DNA of 64,000 nt. Origin: Margaritispora aquatica. Lineage: Eukaryota > Ascomycota > Leotiomycetes > Helotiales > Discinellaceae. This document shows, in pieces, positions 12,316-22,979 of this stretch. Every line of letters starts with the position of its first letter. Position 1 is the first letter of the stretch. The translations under genes and the position numbers were made by a program. The notes under the pieces are model-generated. The model did not search any database, had not been told where the DNA came from, and worked only from the letters and a program-made list of their open reading frames with translations. The DNA is taken from the NCBI GenBank assembly GCA_007644065.1, contig VJWN01000005.1, positions 1,798,001 through 1,862,000 on the forward strand. Direction: 5' to 3'.

Positions 12316-12327
12316 GCATATATATAA
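12316..12327 (-). promoter_or_regulatory. TATA-like element of the crotonase gene
   Basis: A TATATATA run sits about 90 bp upstream of the crotonase ATG on the minus strand. Position and sequence fit a core promoter; the transcription start is unknown. Confidence 0.4.
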
Positions 12328-14489
12328 TTGCTGCCAAGTCTATCGGAGTTCGAACTTTGAACAAAAGTCCATGAAAATTGACTTGCAATATTCAATTGTC
12401 AGCCATGGTGATAATTTGCTGGCATTACAAATGTCATATGAGTTCACGATCCCTTTTCGGATATTTCCTATACAGCTTTCATGGCAGGTCTGTATTAGCG
12501 AGGGCGGTAGTGCGGACATTCAATTGAGCCGAGTTCGCGATCCCCAGCTGAAAGTAATTTGAGATGAACCAGATGTCGTTCCTTCCCTTCCATCTACTAG
12601 TATCATGTTCGTACATGCTTTTTGAGTGATAGAAATGTATATCCCTGAGGGTAATTGTCTGAGCCTCAAGGGAATGGACACCAATAGCAGATCAGAGGTC
12701 AGACACTCGTGGGGTTGAACAGCGCTAGAAGTAACTGACATGGATGCAATTATTATCCAAACCACAAAATAAACTGCCTGATTGTGACTTTCTCTGGCTG
12801 ATTCGGCGTTACAGGTTGACAAGCTGAGGAATTCGGAGTTTAATACCCCAGTATGATGTTCAAACTTTAGCGGTGTTGTAAGCAGTCGTATGAACTTCCA
12901 CACATTTAATGCTGTCAGAAAAATATCAGATCGGACATAGTAAAGTACTTGACTCTCTGAGTTTGCTTGCACTTGTCTCGGAATAGCTGTGCATTTTCTT
13001 CTGGTCAAGTCTTGAAAAACTCCTTGGACGAAGTCGAGCGAACGAATATCAAAATTATATTCAGGGGTAATTGCATGAGAACGAGATGGGGGACAGCTCT
13101 TTCTATTATTCTCCAAATAGATAATAACTATTGGAAATTCGATGGAGATTTCTCTTTGAAGTGGGTTTGAATGGAAACTACATGGCGTAGAGTAATTTCA
13201 CAAGGTCTGCCTAGTACTTTCCCGAGCACTCTCGATGAGAAATCAGCCAAAACGGGGACTTTTAAACCCCATCTAAGTCCGACAACCCTAAATTGAGCAA
13301 TGAAAATTAAAGCTTGGAGCTTCATAAGCATACGGTTCACTAAACATCAATGTGGACGAATCTTAACTTCACAACTCCATCCCTGTAAACCTAAACCGAA
13401 GTCATTGTGATTAGTAAACACGGCCGAAAGCTTGCCCTTGTAAAGCCTCAGAACCTTGCACTAGCTCTGACGACTTGAAAAATTGGCGGAAGCTCTAAAG
13501 TCCTTCTACGGAGATATATACATATATCCGCGGGGATTTATTACAAGCCAGATATAACGCAGCCGTTGCATAGGAGCGCATGATAGTTAATACTTAATTG
13601 AGATCTGTAGCCACTGGGTCTTCCTCTTCTACTTCTTCAAAGTCAGATTGCAGTCCGGATTCATAACGACTCAGACCGTTAAGAACATATGCGATGCCAT
13701 ATTGTAATCAACACGTGATTGACACCTCCTTTTAAGCTTCGTTTAGCGAACATCGGCTCATTGTTTCTAAGCTTTATAAGGTTTAGACCTACTTTGGCCT
13801 TTGTCTTCTTTCTCCTTAATACAAAATTACCACTACTATCCTCTTCTTCCGCCCTTTTTGTTTATGCCACATATGCCGACTTAGAACTCAAAACTCCAAA
13901 TTCGAAATCGGCCGCTGGCAACAAGTAATTCACTATGGTCATTATGAATTGAAGGGCAGTCTTGCCTCAATCATCACACGCAGTGTTTTCTTGCTTGGAT
14001 AAGTCAATCTCTTGAGCAAGAGTTCGAGGAGATCCTCGCGCCCAAAAAGCTGCATGTCTTTGTTTTCATAGCTATTTTTGGGTTACCCTCTTACTCCTTT
14101 CCACTCTTTGTTGTTAGTAGCTCTTTTATTATCTCTATTGTTACATCATATTAGAAAGAAGAGACAGATAAAGATACACAATGCCATTGAGCAAGATCTT
14201 TGTCTCGGAAGTTAGCTCAAGGTCACAAGGGCCAGCCCAGAACTATAAGTGTCACTTGTTCTCCCATGGCAATATTCAAATCCTCATCTAAATTTATTCC
14301 CTCTTTCCTCATTCCCCATTTCGCATACTATTCATCAGATTGTCAGGCACAATCTCCAGTCGTTCCCTTCAAACTTCAGGCAAGTTCTCTACTCCAGATA
14401 TAAAACTTTAATCTAGGAAACCGGTTTCCGCACCCTTCTACCATTCTCCCTAAACTCCAGGTGAGTTTTTTTTCTCCATCTTTTCCAAA
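12328..14489. other. Long intergenic region, no gene recognised
   Basis: A 198-codon open frame (minus, 12520-13116) has no recognisable domain and a random-looking composition, so I do not call it. The 13702-13752 block resembles 10297-10350. A pyrimidine-rich stretch (14240-14489) precedes the cyclase gene. Confidence 0.5.
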
Positions 14490-15176
14490 ATGAACACCAC
14501 CCCCGACTCCCACCAAATTTGCATAACATTCACCGACATAATCGACTCAACCACGCTCTGGGACCGCTCCGAACCCACGATGTGGATCGCCGTCTCCGCG
14601 CACCACCGCATAATCCGCGGCCAACTCTCCCGATTCGCCGGGTACGAAGTGAAGTCCATCGGCGACGCCTTCTTCACCTGCTTCACGAGCGCACGCTCTG
14701 CATTGCATTTCTGCCTCTCCGTGCAAAACGCACTCGCCCGTCACGCCTGGGATGATGCGATCGTTGCGTCCCAGAGAGCAAACGATAGAGCTGCCGGGTA
14801 CAGAGCAGGCTGTAGGCCGAGAGGTCTGATCATCAGGATGGGTCTGCATTGGGGAACGCCGTATAAGAGTATCGTTGATCCCACGACGGAGCGGAGGGAC
14901 TTTTATGGCACGATGGTTAATGAGAGTAGCAGGATCCAAGGCCAAGCTGAAGGCGACGAGATTGCGATTTCAGACGCGTTTTTGGTGGAGCTGTATCGTG
15001 TGCAGAGTTGTGGTGAGATTATAAGTAAGAGTGATCTGAATGATGAGAGCAGGAGGATCATTTTGGAGAGAGAGATGAGTGTGGTTAATTTCAAGGTCGT
15101 GAGTAAGGGAAACGTGAAGTTGAGGGGTTTGTTGGGGAGGACGGAGCATATTTCAATTGTTTCTTTGTTGAGGTAG
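14490..15176 (+). CDS. Stand-alone class III adenylyl cyclase-like catalytic domain
   Basis: An intronless 228-residue protein that is essentially one class III nucleotidyl cyclase domain. Metal-binding aspartates sit in FTDIIDST (D16) and GDAFF (D59). Adenine-selecting Lys55 (EVKSIGD) and Asp137 (RRDFYG) are present. The transition-state pair Asn144/Arg148 lies in MVNESSRI. MGLHWGTP is the signature seen in fungal CYR1-type cyclases. Normal fungal adenylate cyclase is over 1,600 residues, with Ras-association, leucine-rich-repeat and PP2C regions; none of that is here. The 5' half is much more GC-rich than the flanks. It could be a duplicated catalytic fragment kept as a soluble enzyme, or a transferred gene. 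ATP as substrate is inferred from the residues. Confidence 0.85.
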   Translation: MNTTPDSHQICITFTDIIDSTTLWDRSEPTMWIAVSAHHRIIRGQLSRFAGYEVKSIGDAFFTCFTSARSALHFCLSVQNALARHAWDDAIVASQRANDRAAGYRAGCRPRGLIIRMGLHWGTPYKSIVDPTTERRDFYGTMVNESSRIQGQAEGDEIAISDAFLVELYRVQSCGEIISKSDLNDESRRIILEREMSVVNFKVVSKGNVKLRGLLGRTEHISIVSLLR

Positions 15177-16017
15177 GGATTTGCCTTTCCTTCATCAGTT
15201 AGCGTCTTTATATTTGTCGTTGAGAGCTGGTATCTCAATTCCTGTTCAACCACATCTCTTTTAAGTTAATTTGGATGACCAATTGTCGTATTGTGGCTTT
15301 GGCTCAGTAAGGTAGATATTTATTCTCTGCCATATTTCTATTCTCTCTTAATACTTCTTATTTGGGATTTCATCGTCGTATCTGAATCTTACAGTCCTAA
15401 TCAAGTTATCATGGCATATAAAATATAAATACCAAGCGCAGATGACAAGAGCAAGTCGAGCTTGACTAGAGAAGTGACTAGACCAGTCAGAACTTCATTG
15501 GGTCAGCATGCTCGAATCAAGCGAGGTCATTTTAGACTCAAATTTTGCCAAGGCAATCTCCGTCATCCCGCCATCTCGCCATCTCTGTACGAAAGTACGT
15601 ACGAAAGCTACTAAGTTTACGGCCCACTTGAAATTTAAGGTCAAGCGACACCTTACTTACGAGTTAGGGCCCTTGCACTATGTCACAGCATCCGTGCGGA
15701 CTTTTTAAATAACTTTAAATTGACGACTCTTTGAATCACATTAAGTATAGGGAGAGCATTTTGATTATGTTATTAGAAGAGAAACGAAGCCTTTAGCATA
15801 TTCTAGCCTAAATAATTAGAAATTATTTATAGCACACGTACAGTATATAAACATCACCTCCCCCAAACCCCTCTATATGAAAGTTAGAAAAATATATATA
15901 ATACAATTCAAATGCTACTCTATAAAAACAGCTTTTCAAGCCCGTAAAAGTCTTCAGGATCAGGTGCTCCATACGTTAAAAAGAGCCGTACCGTACCTTC
16001 ATACCTATCAAGTGTCG
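15177..16017. other. AT-rich intergenic region
   Basis: No gene seen between the cyclase and the NLR 3' end. Bases 15700-15960 are notably AT-rich. Confidence 0.5.
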
Positions 16018-19000
16018 TTAGTTGTAAGGCAGTTCAGCCACTTTGTTCTCTATACTAACACTAGAGTCCGTAGCGAGCAATAGCGCGACGACGGCCTCGT
16101 GTCCATTCTTAGCAGCCAATGATAGCGGCGTCCGGCCGTACTTATCTTTCGTCTCGAGCTCGGCGTTTTGCTTAAGCAGCAGCGCCACAACGGTCTCGTA
16201 CCTATTCTTAGCAGCCCATAATAGCGGCGTCTGGCCGTAGTCGTCCTTCGTCTCGAGCTCGGCGTTTTGCTTAAGGAGTAGCGCTACAACGGCCTCGTGC
16301 CCATTCTCAGCAGCCAGTAATAGCGGCGTCCGGCCGTACTTATCATCCTTCGTCTCGAGCTCGGCGTTTTGCGCAAGGAGTAGCGCCACAACGGCCTCGT
16401 GCCCATTCTCAGCAGCCCATAGCAGCGGCGTCTGGCCGTACTTGTCCTTCGTCTCGAGCTCGGCGTTTTGCTTAAGGAGCAACGCCACAACGGCCTCATG
16501 CCCATTCTCAGCAGCCAGTAATAGCGGCGTCCGGCCGTACTTGTCATCCTTCGTCTCGAGCTCGGCGTTTTGCTCAAGGAGCAGCGCCACAACGGCCTCG
16601 TGCCCATTCTCAGCAGCCCATGATAGCGGCGTCTGGCCGCCCTCGTCTTTCGTCTCGAGCTCGGCGTTTTGCTCAAGGAGCAGCGCAACAACAGCCTCGT
16701 ACCCACTCGCAGCAGCCCATGACAGCGGCGTCCGGCCGTACTTGTCTTTCGTCTCGAGCTCGGCGTTTTGCTTAAGGAGTAGCGCCACAACGGCCTCGTG
16801 CCTATTCGTAGCAGCCCGTGACAGCGGCGTCCAGCCGTACTTATCCTTCGTCTCGAGCTTGGCGTTTTGCTTAAGGAGCAGCGCCACAACGGCCTCGTGC
16901 CCATTCTCAGCAGCCCATGACAGCGGCGTCCGGCCATAACTGTCTTTCGGATCAGGACTATTAATACCGAGTAGGTCTCTAACTGTGTCGTCCACTCCGA
17001 AGTATGCAGCTAAGTGCAGCCCAGTCACTTCCTTCGGAATTGCTTGACTGTATTCTGGGCGCCATGACAAGCGCTTATCAGCCATAAGTGCTTGACTTGA
17101 TCCCTCGACTTGGTTATGTTTCTGGAGAAATTCTATAACACCTTGACACAAAGTTGAAGCCTTTCGAGCATGATGTCCCCAATTGTGTGCTGCGTAGTCG
17201 TACAGCTTGTTTAATTGAAGCCGCTTCTCAAACTCATCATTATTCTGGCTAATTCCACTCTCGAATTCGTCAAATGAGAGGTAAGTAACGCAGATTGTCG
17301 TGATATTGGCCTGCGCATAAGGAAACCAATGACATTGCGTTCGCTCAAAGTATTCTTGCGTTGTGTAGTGGACTAATCGAATAATCCCGCTTTCTTCGTC
17401 AATTGTAACCAATCCAGCACATACAGAGACTATATCTTCAATTTCTGGGAGATTGTCTTTATCAAGCCTTGGTTCGCCAACCTCAACTCCTAGGGCGTGC
17501 TGAAGCTCCGTCTTAGCTAGTGGCCTATGTGCACAGGTAATCCATAAGAGGACCTGTCTAGCAAGGTCTTTCTGGTCTTTAACCTGGCCGTTGATCCGTT
17601 CCATAGCCTCTTCATACGCGTAGTCATATGCTCCAGAACCTGTAGCAAAGTTCTCCAAAGCAACTCGGATAGTCTTGCGCGTACTCTTTCCGGTTAAGGA
17701 TTCGAGATAGAGCTGTGCAAGTAGGAACCTAGTAGGGTTAGCCGGAGTTGTTTGAATACAAACAATATACCTACATCCCATCTACAGCCTTAACAATATT
17801 CGACATGATTTCCTCTTGAAATTCAGGACTCCGAACGACAAAACTCGGAAGCCGGAACATATGACTTTCTAGATATCTTCGCACGTCTTCTTTACTGGCA
17901 CGGATCTCTAGCTTTACATTCCCCTCAAACTCAGTTTCGATGCTTGCTATATCTCGAGAAGTTGCGAAGAGATTTACCCCGCACTCTGCTTGGAGACTGG
18001 AGAGGCATGATATAAACTTTTGTTGACTGCCATCGGAAATTGAGCATTCATCAAGTGCATCAACAATAACAAAGACTCTGGAATATGTTGCTACTACTGA
18101 TTGGAGGACTCCTGAAATTTCGTCGAGTGATGGTCGTGTCCGTTTTACTTTGTGCTTATCAAAGAGAGACTTCACACTGTCCGGGAGGTGGGACCGCTCT
18201 TCGCTAAGCTGTTTGAGGAGACTTGCAAGCAAGTCTTGCGCCTTCTGTTCGTCTTTCCGCCGGAAGTTGCAGTACAGGTACGCAATACCAATAGTCCGAT
18301 CGTTACAAAATCGTGTAGTGAGCTCTTTCACTACGATTGATGTGAGAATTGTCTTCCCAGCTCCAGGAATTCCTGGACAGAATAATATCTGTTTGTCGGT
18401 TTTCAGCCATGCCTGGAATTGTGCTGAGTCTAGAAGCCATTGACCGGTTCCTTTTTGTTGTCGACCGATAAAATCGTTCTGCTGAGTAGCATAGTCGACT
18501 GGGGTAAGCCACTCAAGGATAGTCTGCCGCTCATGCTGCCGCTCTTGATTCTCTTGTCGCCAGTTGGACTCATCTACGCCACTTCTGATGGCCAAGGAAA
18601 TCTCTTGCTGTTCTTTTCTTGCCTCTCTGGCCTCTTTGAGCGCGGTTGCTCCGAGCACCGCCGCGTCAATCGAGAGCATGTTGTTTAGTGTTTGGCACTG
18701 CCGACAGAGGTTCTCCACCGAATCTCGAGTATCCTTCGCTAGGAAAGCTCCTTTTAATCTCTCCCAGCCTAGTCGATGCCCTTGACCTCTTTTCTTTAGC
18801 TCTTTCAACATCGAATTCAGCTCTGTTCGACAGATTTCTAACATACGTTTCGTGTCCGTTGATGAAGGAGCACTCGGTCCTAACTGCGAGAGAAGTAACG
18901 AAGATTGGCTCTGGAAGGCTGCTGTAAAGTCAGGATTGAGGAGGATGTTAGTATTTGTTTCTGACAGGACGGTCTTGAGCGTCCCAAGTTCGGCCATAAA

Positions 19001-19123
19001 TGCCTTGACATCGTCCGGCGCATCTTTCCAGTCCATCCCAAATTGGACAACCACCTGCGTGATCTGGATAACTAGACCGATAATGCCGACAACCCCGGCT
19101 CCAGTGCCGAAGGGGTCTGCCAT
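16018..19123 (-). CDS. NACHT-ankyrin STAND protein (fungal NLR-like)
   Basis: Two exons, complement(16018-17728, 17775-19123), 3060 nt, 1019 residues. The 46-bp intron joins VDGM to [11 protein letters not shown], the conserved post-NACHT stretch. Residues 1-190 are a fungal STAND N-terminal domain ([20 protein letters not shown]). The NACHT domain has Walker A GIPGAGKT (251-258) and Walker [11 protein letters not shown] (351-360). A winged-helix-like region with [10 protein letters not shown] follows. About ten ankyrin repeats fill the C-terminus (residues about 700-1005); nine are nearly identical 33- or 34-residue units ending QNAELETKD. Such proteins act as cytosolic NTP-driven switches in fungal non-self recognition and programmed cell death. 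The ligand is unknown, and a role in incompatibility is inferred from architecture. Confidence 0.92.
16060..16960 (-). repeat. Nine tandem ~99-102 bp ankyrin-coding repeats
   Basis: The DNA itself is repeated, not just the protein: each unit contains the same phrase around ctcgagctcggcgttttgc on the plus strand. Units are 99 bp, or 102 bp where an extra Asp codon is present (DKYG versus KYG). High DNA identity implies recent gene conversion or unequal crossing-over. Because the period is a multiple of three, long spurious open frames appear in other frames. Confidence 0.9.
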
Positions 19124-20965
19124 AGTGCGGCCCGCTGTGGATAGAACCGGTTGGAGTTTCAGATCAGTCCCGATCGCAAAGCTAAGAATCGGCGCTCAAG
19201 CCTCGCGAGGCTATCGAGATATAAGCTTGCAAGGAGAACTCGACGAGACGGGATTTAGAGTAGCAAACCTAGCACATCATATTCTCTGTAGAAGCAGAGA
19301 AGTAATAGAATCGCGTAAACTGAAGTGGAAAGGGCCTTTGTGGTTTGAAGCATGCCACGATGTTGTGTAAGAGAAAAGTGAGGTTAAAACGCTGGAGCCT
19401 CGCGATACGCCTATGGCTTTGCTAGCCGGCCTGCAGCTGACCCCAAAACGCCACGACCAGGCTATACATCTGTACATAAACAAATATTCCTACCTAATAT
19501 GTTCAACAGGCAGGAGTTTGACTACAGGAGTTTACTCCAGAGACTGAATTTCTTACACTGAGCGGATGAATTGGTCGAGTTTAAGAATACGGGCAGACAG
19601 TATATAAGGGAATTTGTCGGGCCGACATGAAACGAATTAAATTGGTAATGATACCTTAGGACAACAAATGATACACGTGACTATTGTAAGCAGAACTACA
19701 AAATAAAGCAATATTGAAAGTAGGATAAGCAGCTAGTGGTCCTCAGTAGTTCAAGGTATAATTGTCTAATATGTACAGAAAACAGAACGCTGAGGTTGAT
19801 ATGGTAGAACACCAAAATGAAGCGAGCAGATGACACACGTGACATATACATATACAGCCACATACTTTATTAACCTTTTCCCGAGATTACTAAAACCACA
19901 CCGCTGCTGACCAGGATCCTTGATCGCTTGAATGTAGGAGGTATCAGCCTGTATGGCAACGGTGCATAGCCTCGCACGCTCTGGCCGCCACAAGACTGAG
20001 AATAAAATTTCAGCATTATATTACAGCTCAAGAATCCATATCTGATTGTTCTATGAGTTTGAGAAGCAAAAAGAGCTTGAGGGGGGGTACCGCGAGCTAG
20101 GGGTCCCTATTACACTTCAACAAGACGCCTTATGATTTTATATGTGCATTGACGACGCGATTGTAAATGTCGGAATTGCTAGGTTAAGAGAGTTTAGAGA
20201 GAGAGAGGTATACAATAGAACTAAAGTAAATAAATAGATTTATTAGTTTGATTCGAAAATTTACAAACCCTTAAATCTGAAGTACCTGTGGTTTGTCTCG
20301 CCACGGGGTGCGTCTGGCAAAACAGAGACAGACGTTAAGTCAAAGTTTATAACGCTCTCCAATCGCAACTAGTCTCTTAGGCCAAGATATGGGGGATTTA
20401 CCGTGAGAAAAGCGGTAATCTAGTAAAAATGCTGTAGTGCTTATGAATTTGATCACGATTTACAACAACTTCTAAGCGTGCTGTCTTCCTTTATGGCACG
20501 AGCTAGTTCTTCACACATGCGCCTTTGTAGAAACGACATCACTCATGAACGTCATATAAATTTAGAAATCTTTGCATAATTACTAAAGGAACACACATAT
20601 GAGTGATGAAGATTTTTGTCTAGATTTATTCATTAGATATTGCCTAAAAGACTTTGAAAGAACGCTGGCCATGTCCGCCTCCATGTGGAATGAAAACTAA
20701 ATGAGCCTCAGCATAAAATACGCATAAGCGAGCCTAGCAGAAGGAATCAGTCATCAAGAAGCTAGGGCATCTGGTGTGATGTCCATCCTGTGATGAAAGT
20801 AGAGCACGCAACCGATTGCTGGAAGACCAAGCCACCTAGACAAGCATAGCCTCCGAAAATCCAACAAGCACCAAGTCTCTGTTCAAACTTCACCATGAAG
20901 ATGCAATGCACCAAGCAGTGTGCCGAAGCAAAGAGAAGAAGTTGACCCGACGCCATTATGTTGCT
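19124..20965. other. Intergenic region, no gene recognised
   Basis: Contains the NLR promoter side and an undistinguished AT-leaning stretch. A purine run near 20190-20210 and a G-rich patch near 20080-20105 are the only compositional features I see. Confidence 0.5.
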
Positions 20966-22079
20966 TCAGATGAACCATTCCTGATCAGAGTTCTCCCAAG
21001 GCCAAGTAATATCGTTGTCTTGAAGACATAGAAAGTAGTCCTTGAAGTCGCCTTTTCCTGCTTTGGAATTTTCGTCAAGTTTGAGATTGCTCTTTATGAT
21101 GAAAGTAAGTTTTGTTTTCAGATTAATAGCTGGGTAGCCTATACTGTCCTTAATCTCACTACATGCTCGAAAGTAAGCCGGAAGGCTTGTTTCAAAAGTG
21201 GAAACTCCGTTAATCATTTTTGTTTCTGAAGATTTTTTAGCAGCATCCGCGATCTTGTCGCTCAACTTGTGCTTTTGTGGATAATTATTCATCTCTGTCA
21301 CAATAGCAGTCAAGAGCTTTTGGTGAGCATCGTGAACCTTTGAAAGGATCACTTCTCGCGCTTTGCCGAAGCAGTGGTTCAGCTCTATTGGTAGGTTTTG
21401 GAGGGTAATGAGTCCCATTTTAGGTCCCAAAGCCAAGGTTAAGCTATCGTGGAACAAAGGTTTGTTGCGGAGAGCGTGTGCTGCTCTCAACAGGCCATAT
21501 GGATCGTCTCTAATGATGGAGGTAAATGCAGTGCTTCGGTGTGCTGCGGTGTATAAAGAGGATGAAACGACGGGCACGGCGAGGTAGTACCGTGCCATAT
21601 CAGCGAGTGTACGTACTTGGTCGGCGTTCTCGAATGTGTATGGTCTTCCAAAGATACAACAAAGAAACTTTTGGAAGACTGTGATCTCGTAATCCTTATC
21701 CCCATCAAAAGCAAGCAATGGTATGTTTTTGAACTACGAAGAGTAAATACCGTTCAAACTTTGCTTTTGGGTGCAAGAAGCTCACCTTTGGATCAGAGGA
21801 CAAGACCCATGTATCGAAGACGCCAGGTGTCTCATTATCTAGACATGTATACCATTCACTCTTGAACAACGGGTTCGAAGAGGAAGGGGCGATTCCACCG
21901 GAAGGTTCGAAAAACGTGCGGAAAAACTCGGAATTAAGCTTCAATGTCATGGAGGTAACATGGAATTCTTGATCGAAGACCTTGAAGCAAGTATCGGGCT
22001 TAAGGCCAGGACTCTTGAAGATGATCGGAGGCTTGCCATTAGCATCGTCGACCTTCTGATTCGTTGCAGACGGCGCCAT
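20966..22079 (-). CDS. BTB/POZ-family protein, paralog A
   Basis: Two exons, complement(20966-21733, 21786-22079), 353 residues. Exon 1 encodes the BTB half: KPDTCFKVFDQEFHVTSMTL, then KLNSEFFRTFFEP. A GTGAGC donor follows SSDPK. Exon 2 resumes FKNIPLLAFDGDKDYEITVF and contains the family block ADMARYYLAVPVVSSSLYTA. It ends DNDITWPWENSDQEWFI, a diverged form of the shared terminal motif (PWD...DW in the others). BTB domains mediate dimerisation and, in some proteins, recruitment to Cullin-3 ligases; no kelch, MATH or DNA-binding partner domain is visible. Function unknown. Same exon layout as the genes at 29-30 and 33-34 kb, so they are true paralogs. Confidence 0.8.
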
Positions 22080-22979
22080 GATTGATAGCTACTGGATCCT
22101 TTTCAACGCTATCGACTATACGATAAGTACCTGGGGCAATTAGCCAGTAAAGGCAATTGGAAGCAACGAATTAAGAGCTGAATTACCCCGCAGAATAGCA
22201 GAGGGGATCAGAATAAATCGAAATCTTGAAGTACCAGCCTCTGACACTTTCAAGCAAAAGCTTTAGAAGCTTTGATGTATTTCTCAAATGTGATGCGGAT
22301 TTTCGCAGAAGCTGTGAAGATGTGTGAAGATCGAAAGGCTGTAAATTAGGACTGCGACAAGGTTCTGAGAAAGATTGCGGGGTGGTGTTGAACTTTCGAG
22401 GTTATGGTGAAGCTGAGGCTGGTGAGCGAAAGTCAAGTGAAGAAGAGGTGGTGGTGGAATATAAAGATCGCTTGCTGGTAGGAGGTCGAAAGAGCCTCAA
22501 TTAATTCAGCTACGCGGCCACAAGTTCAGCATCCATTATCAACTTGGTGAGGAATTTCAGATGGAGATCACCCTTACCTGTCCCGCCTAAGCACGGCGTG
22601 TTGATAAGGGTGGAAATGGACAAAAAACCACGGATATCCTCAGAGGAATAGACAGATCTCTAGAACCATATATCTAATATATCGTCTTTCAAATTCGCCA
22701 CTGGGATACAAATCAGCACGAAGCAAAGATGAAATACAGGACGTAGGTCAGTGGATGACAATGAAACTGAGAATGCAAAATGTGGTGCAAATGCATATGC
22801 AAATGTCATGTGAACGTGAACTTCATCAATTTACTCCAAATCCCAGCAGATCCAATACGCCACCATACTCCAATGCATCATACCAATCATCTTCATCATC
22901 AACATCCAATGCATATACCAATCTAAATATATCCATGAAGGGATCCGCTTCTAAAATACCTCTCAGTGCGCTAAGCTGC
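22080..22979. other. Intergenic region, no gene recognised
   Basis: Promoter side of BTB paralog A and 3' flank of the GH76 gene. No other feature seen. Confidence 0.5.

Noticed and set aside
12520..13116. 198-codon minus-strand open frame
   Set aside because: No domain, motif or codon pattern suggests a protein; the surrounding region is ordinary intergenic DNA.
16284..16939. Long open frames on both strands within the ankyrin repeat region (217 codons minus, 165 codons plus)
   Set aside because: They are out-of-frame readings of the 99/102-bp repeats; a repeat period divisible by three without stops opens all such frames.
16060..16960. CRISPR-like regular repeat array
   Set aside because: Repeats are contiguous coding ankyrin units with no spacers, in a eukaryotic gene.
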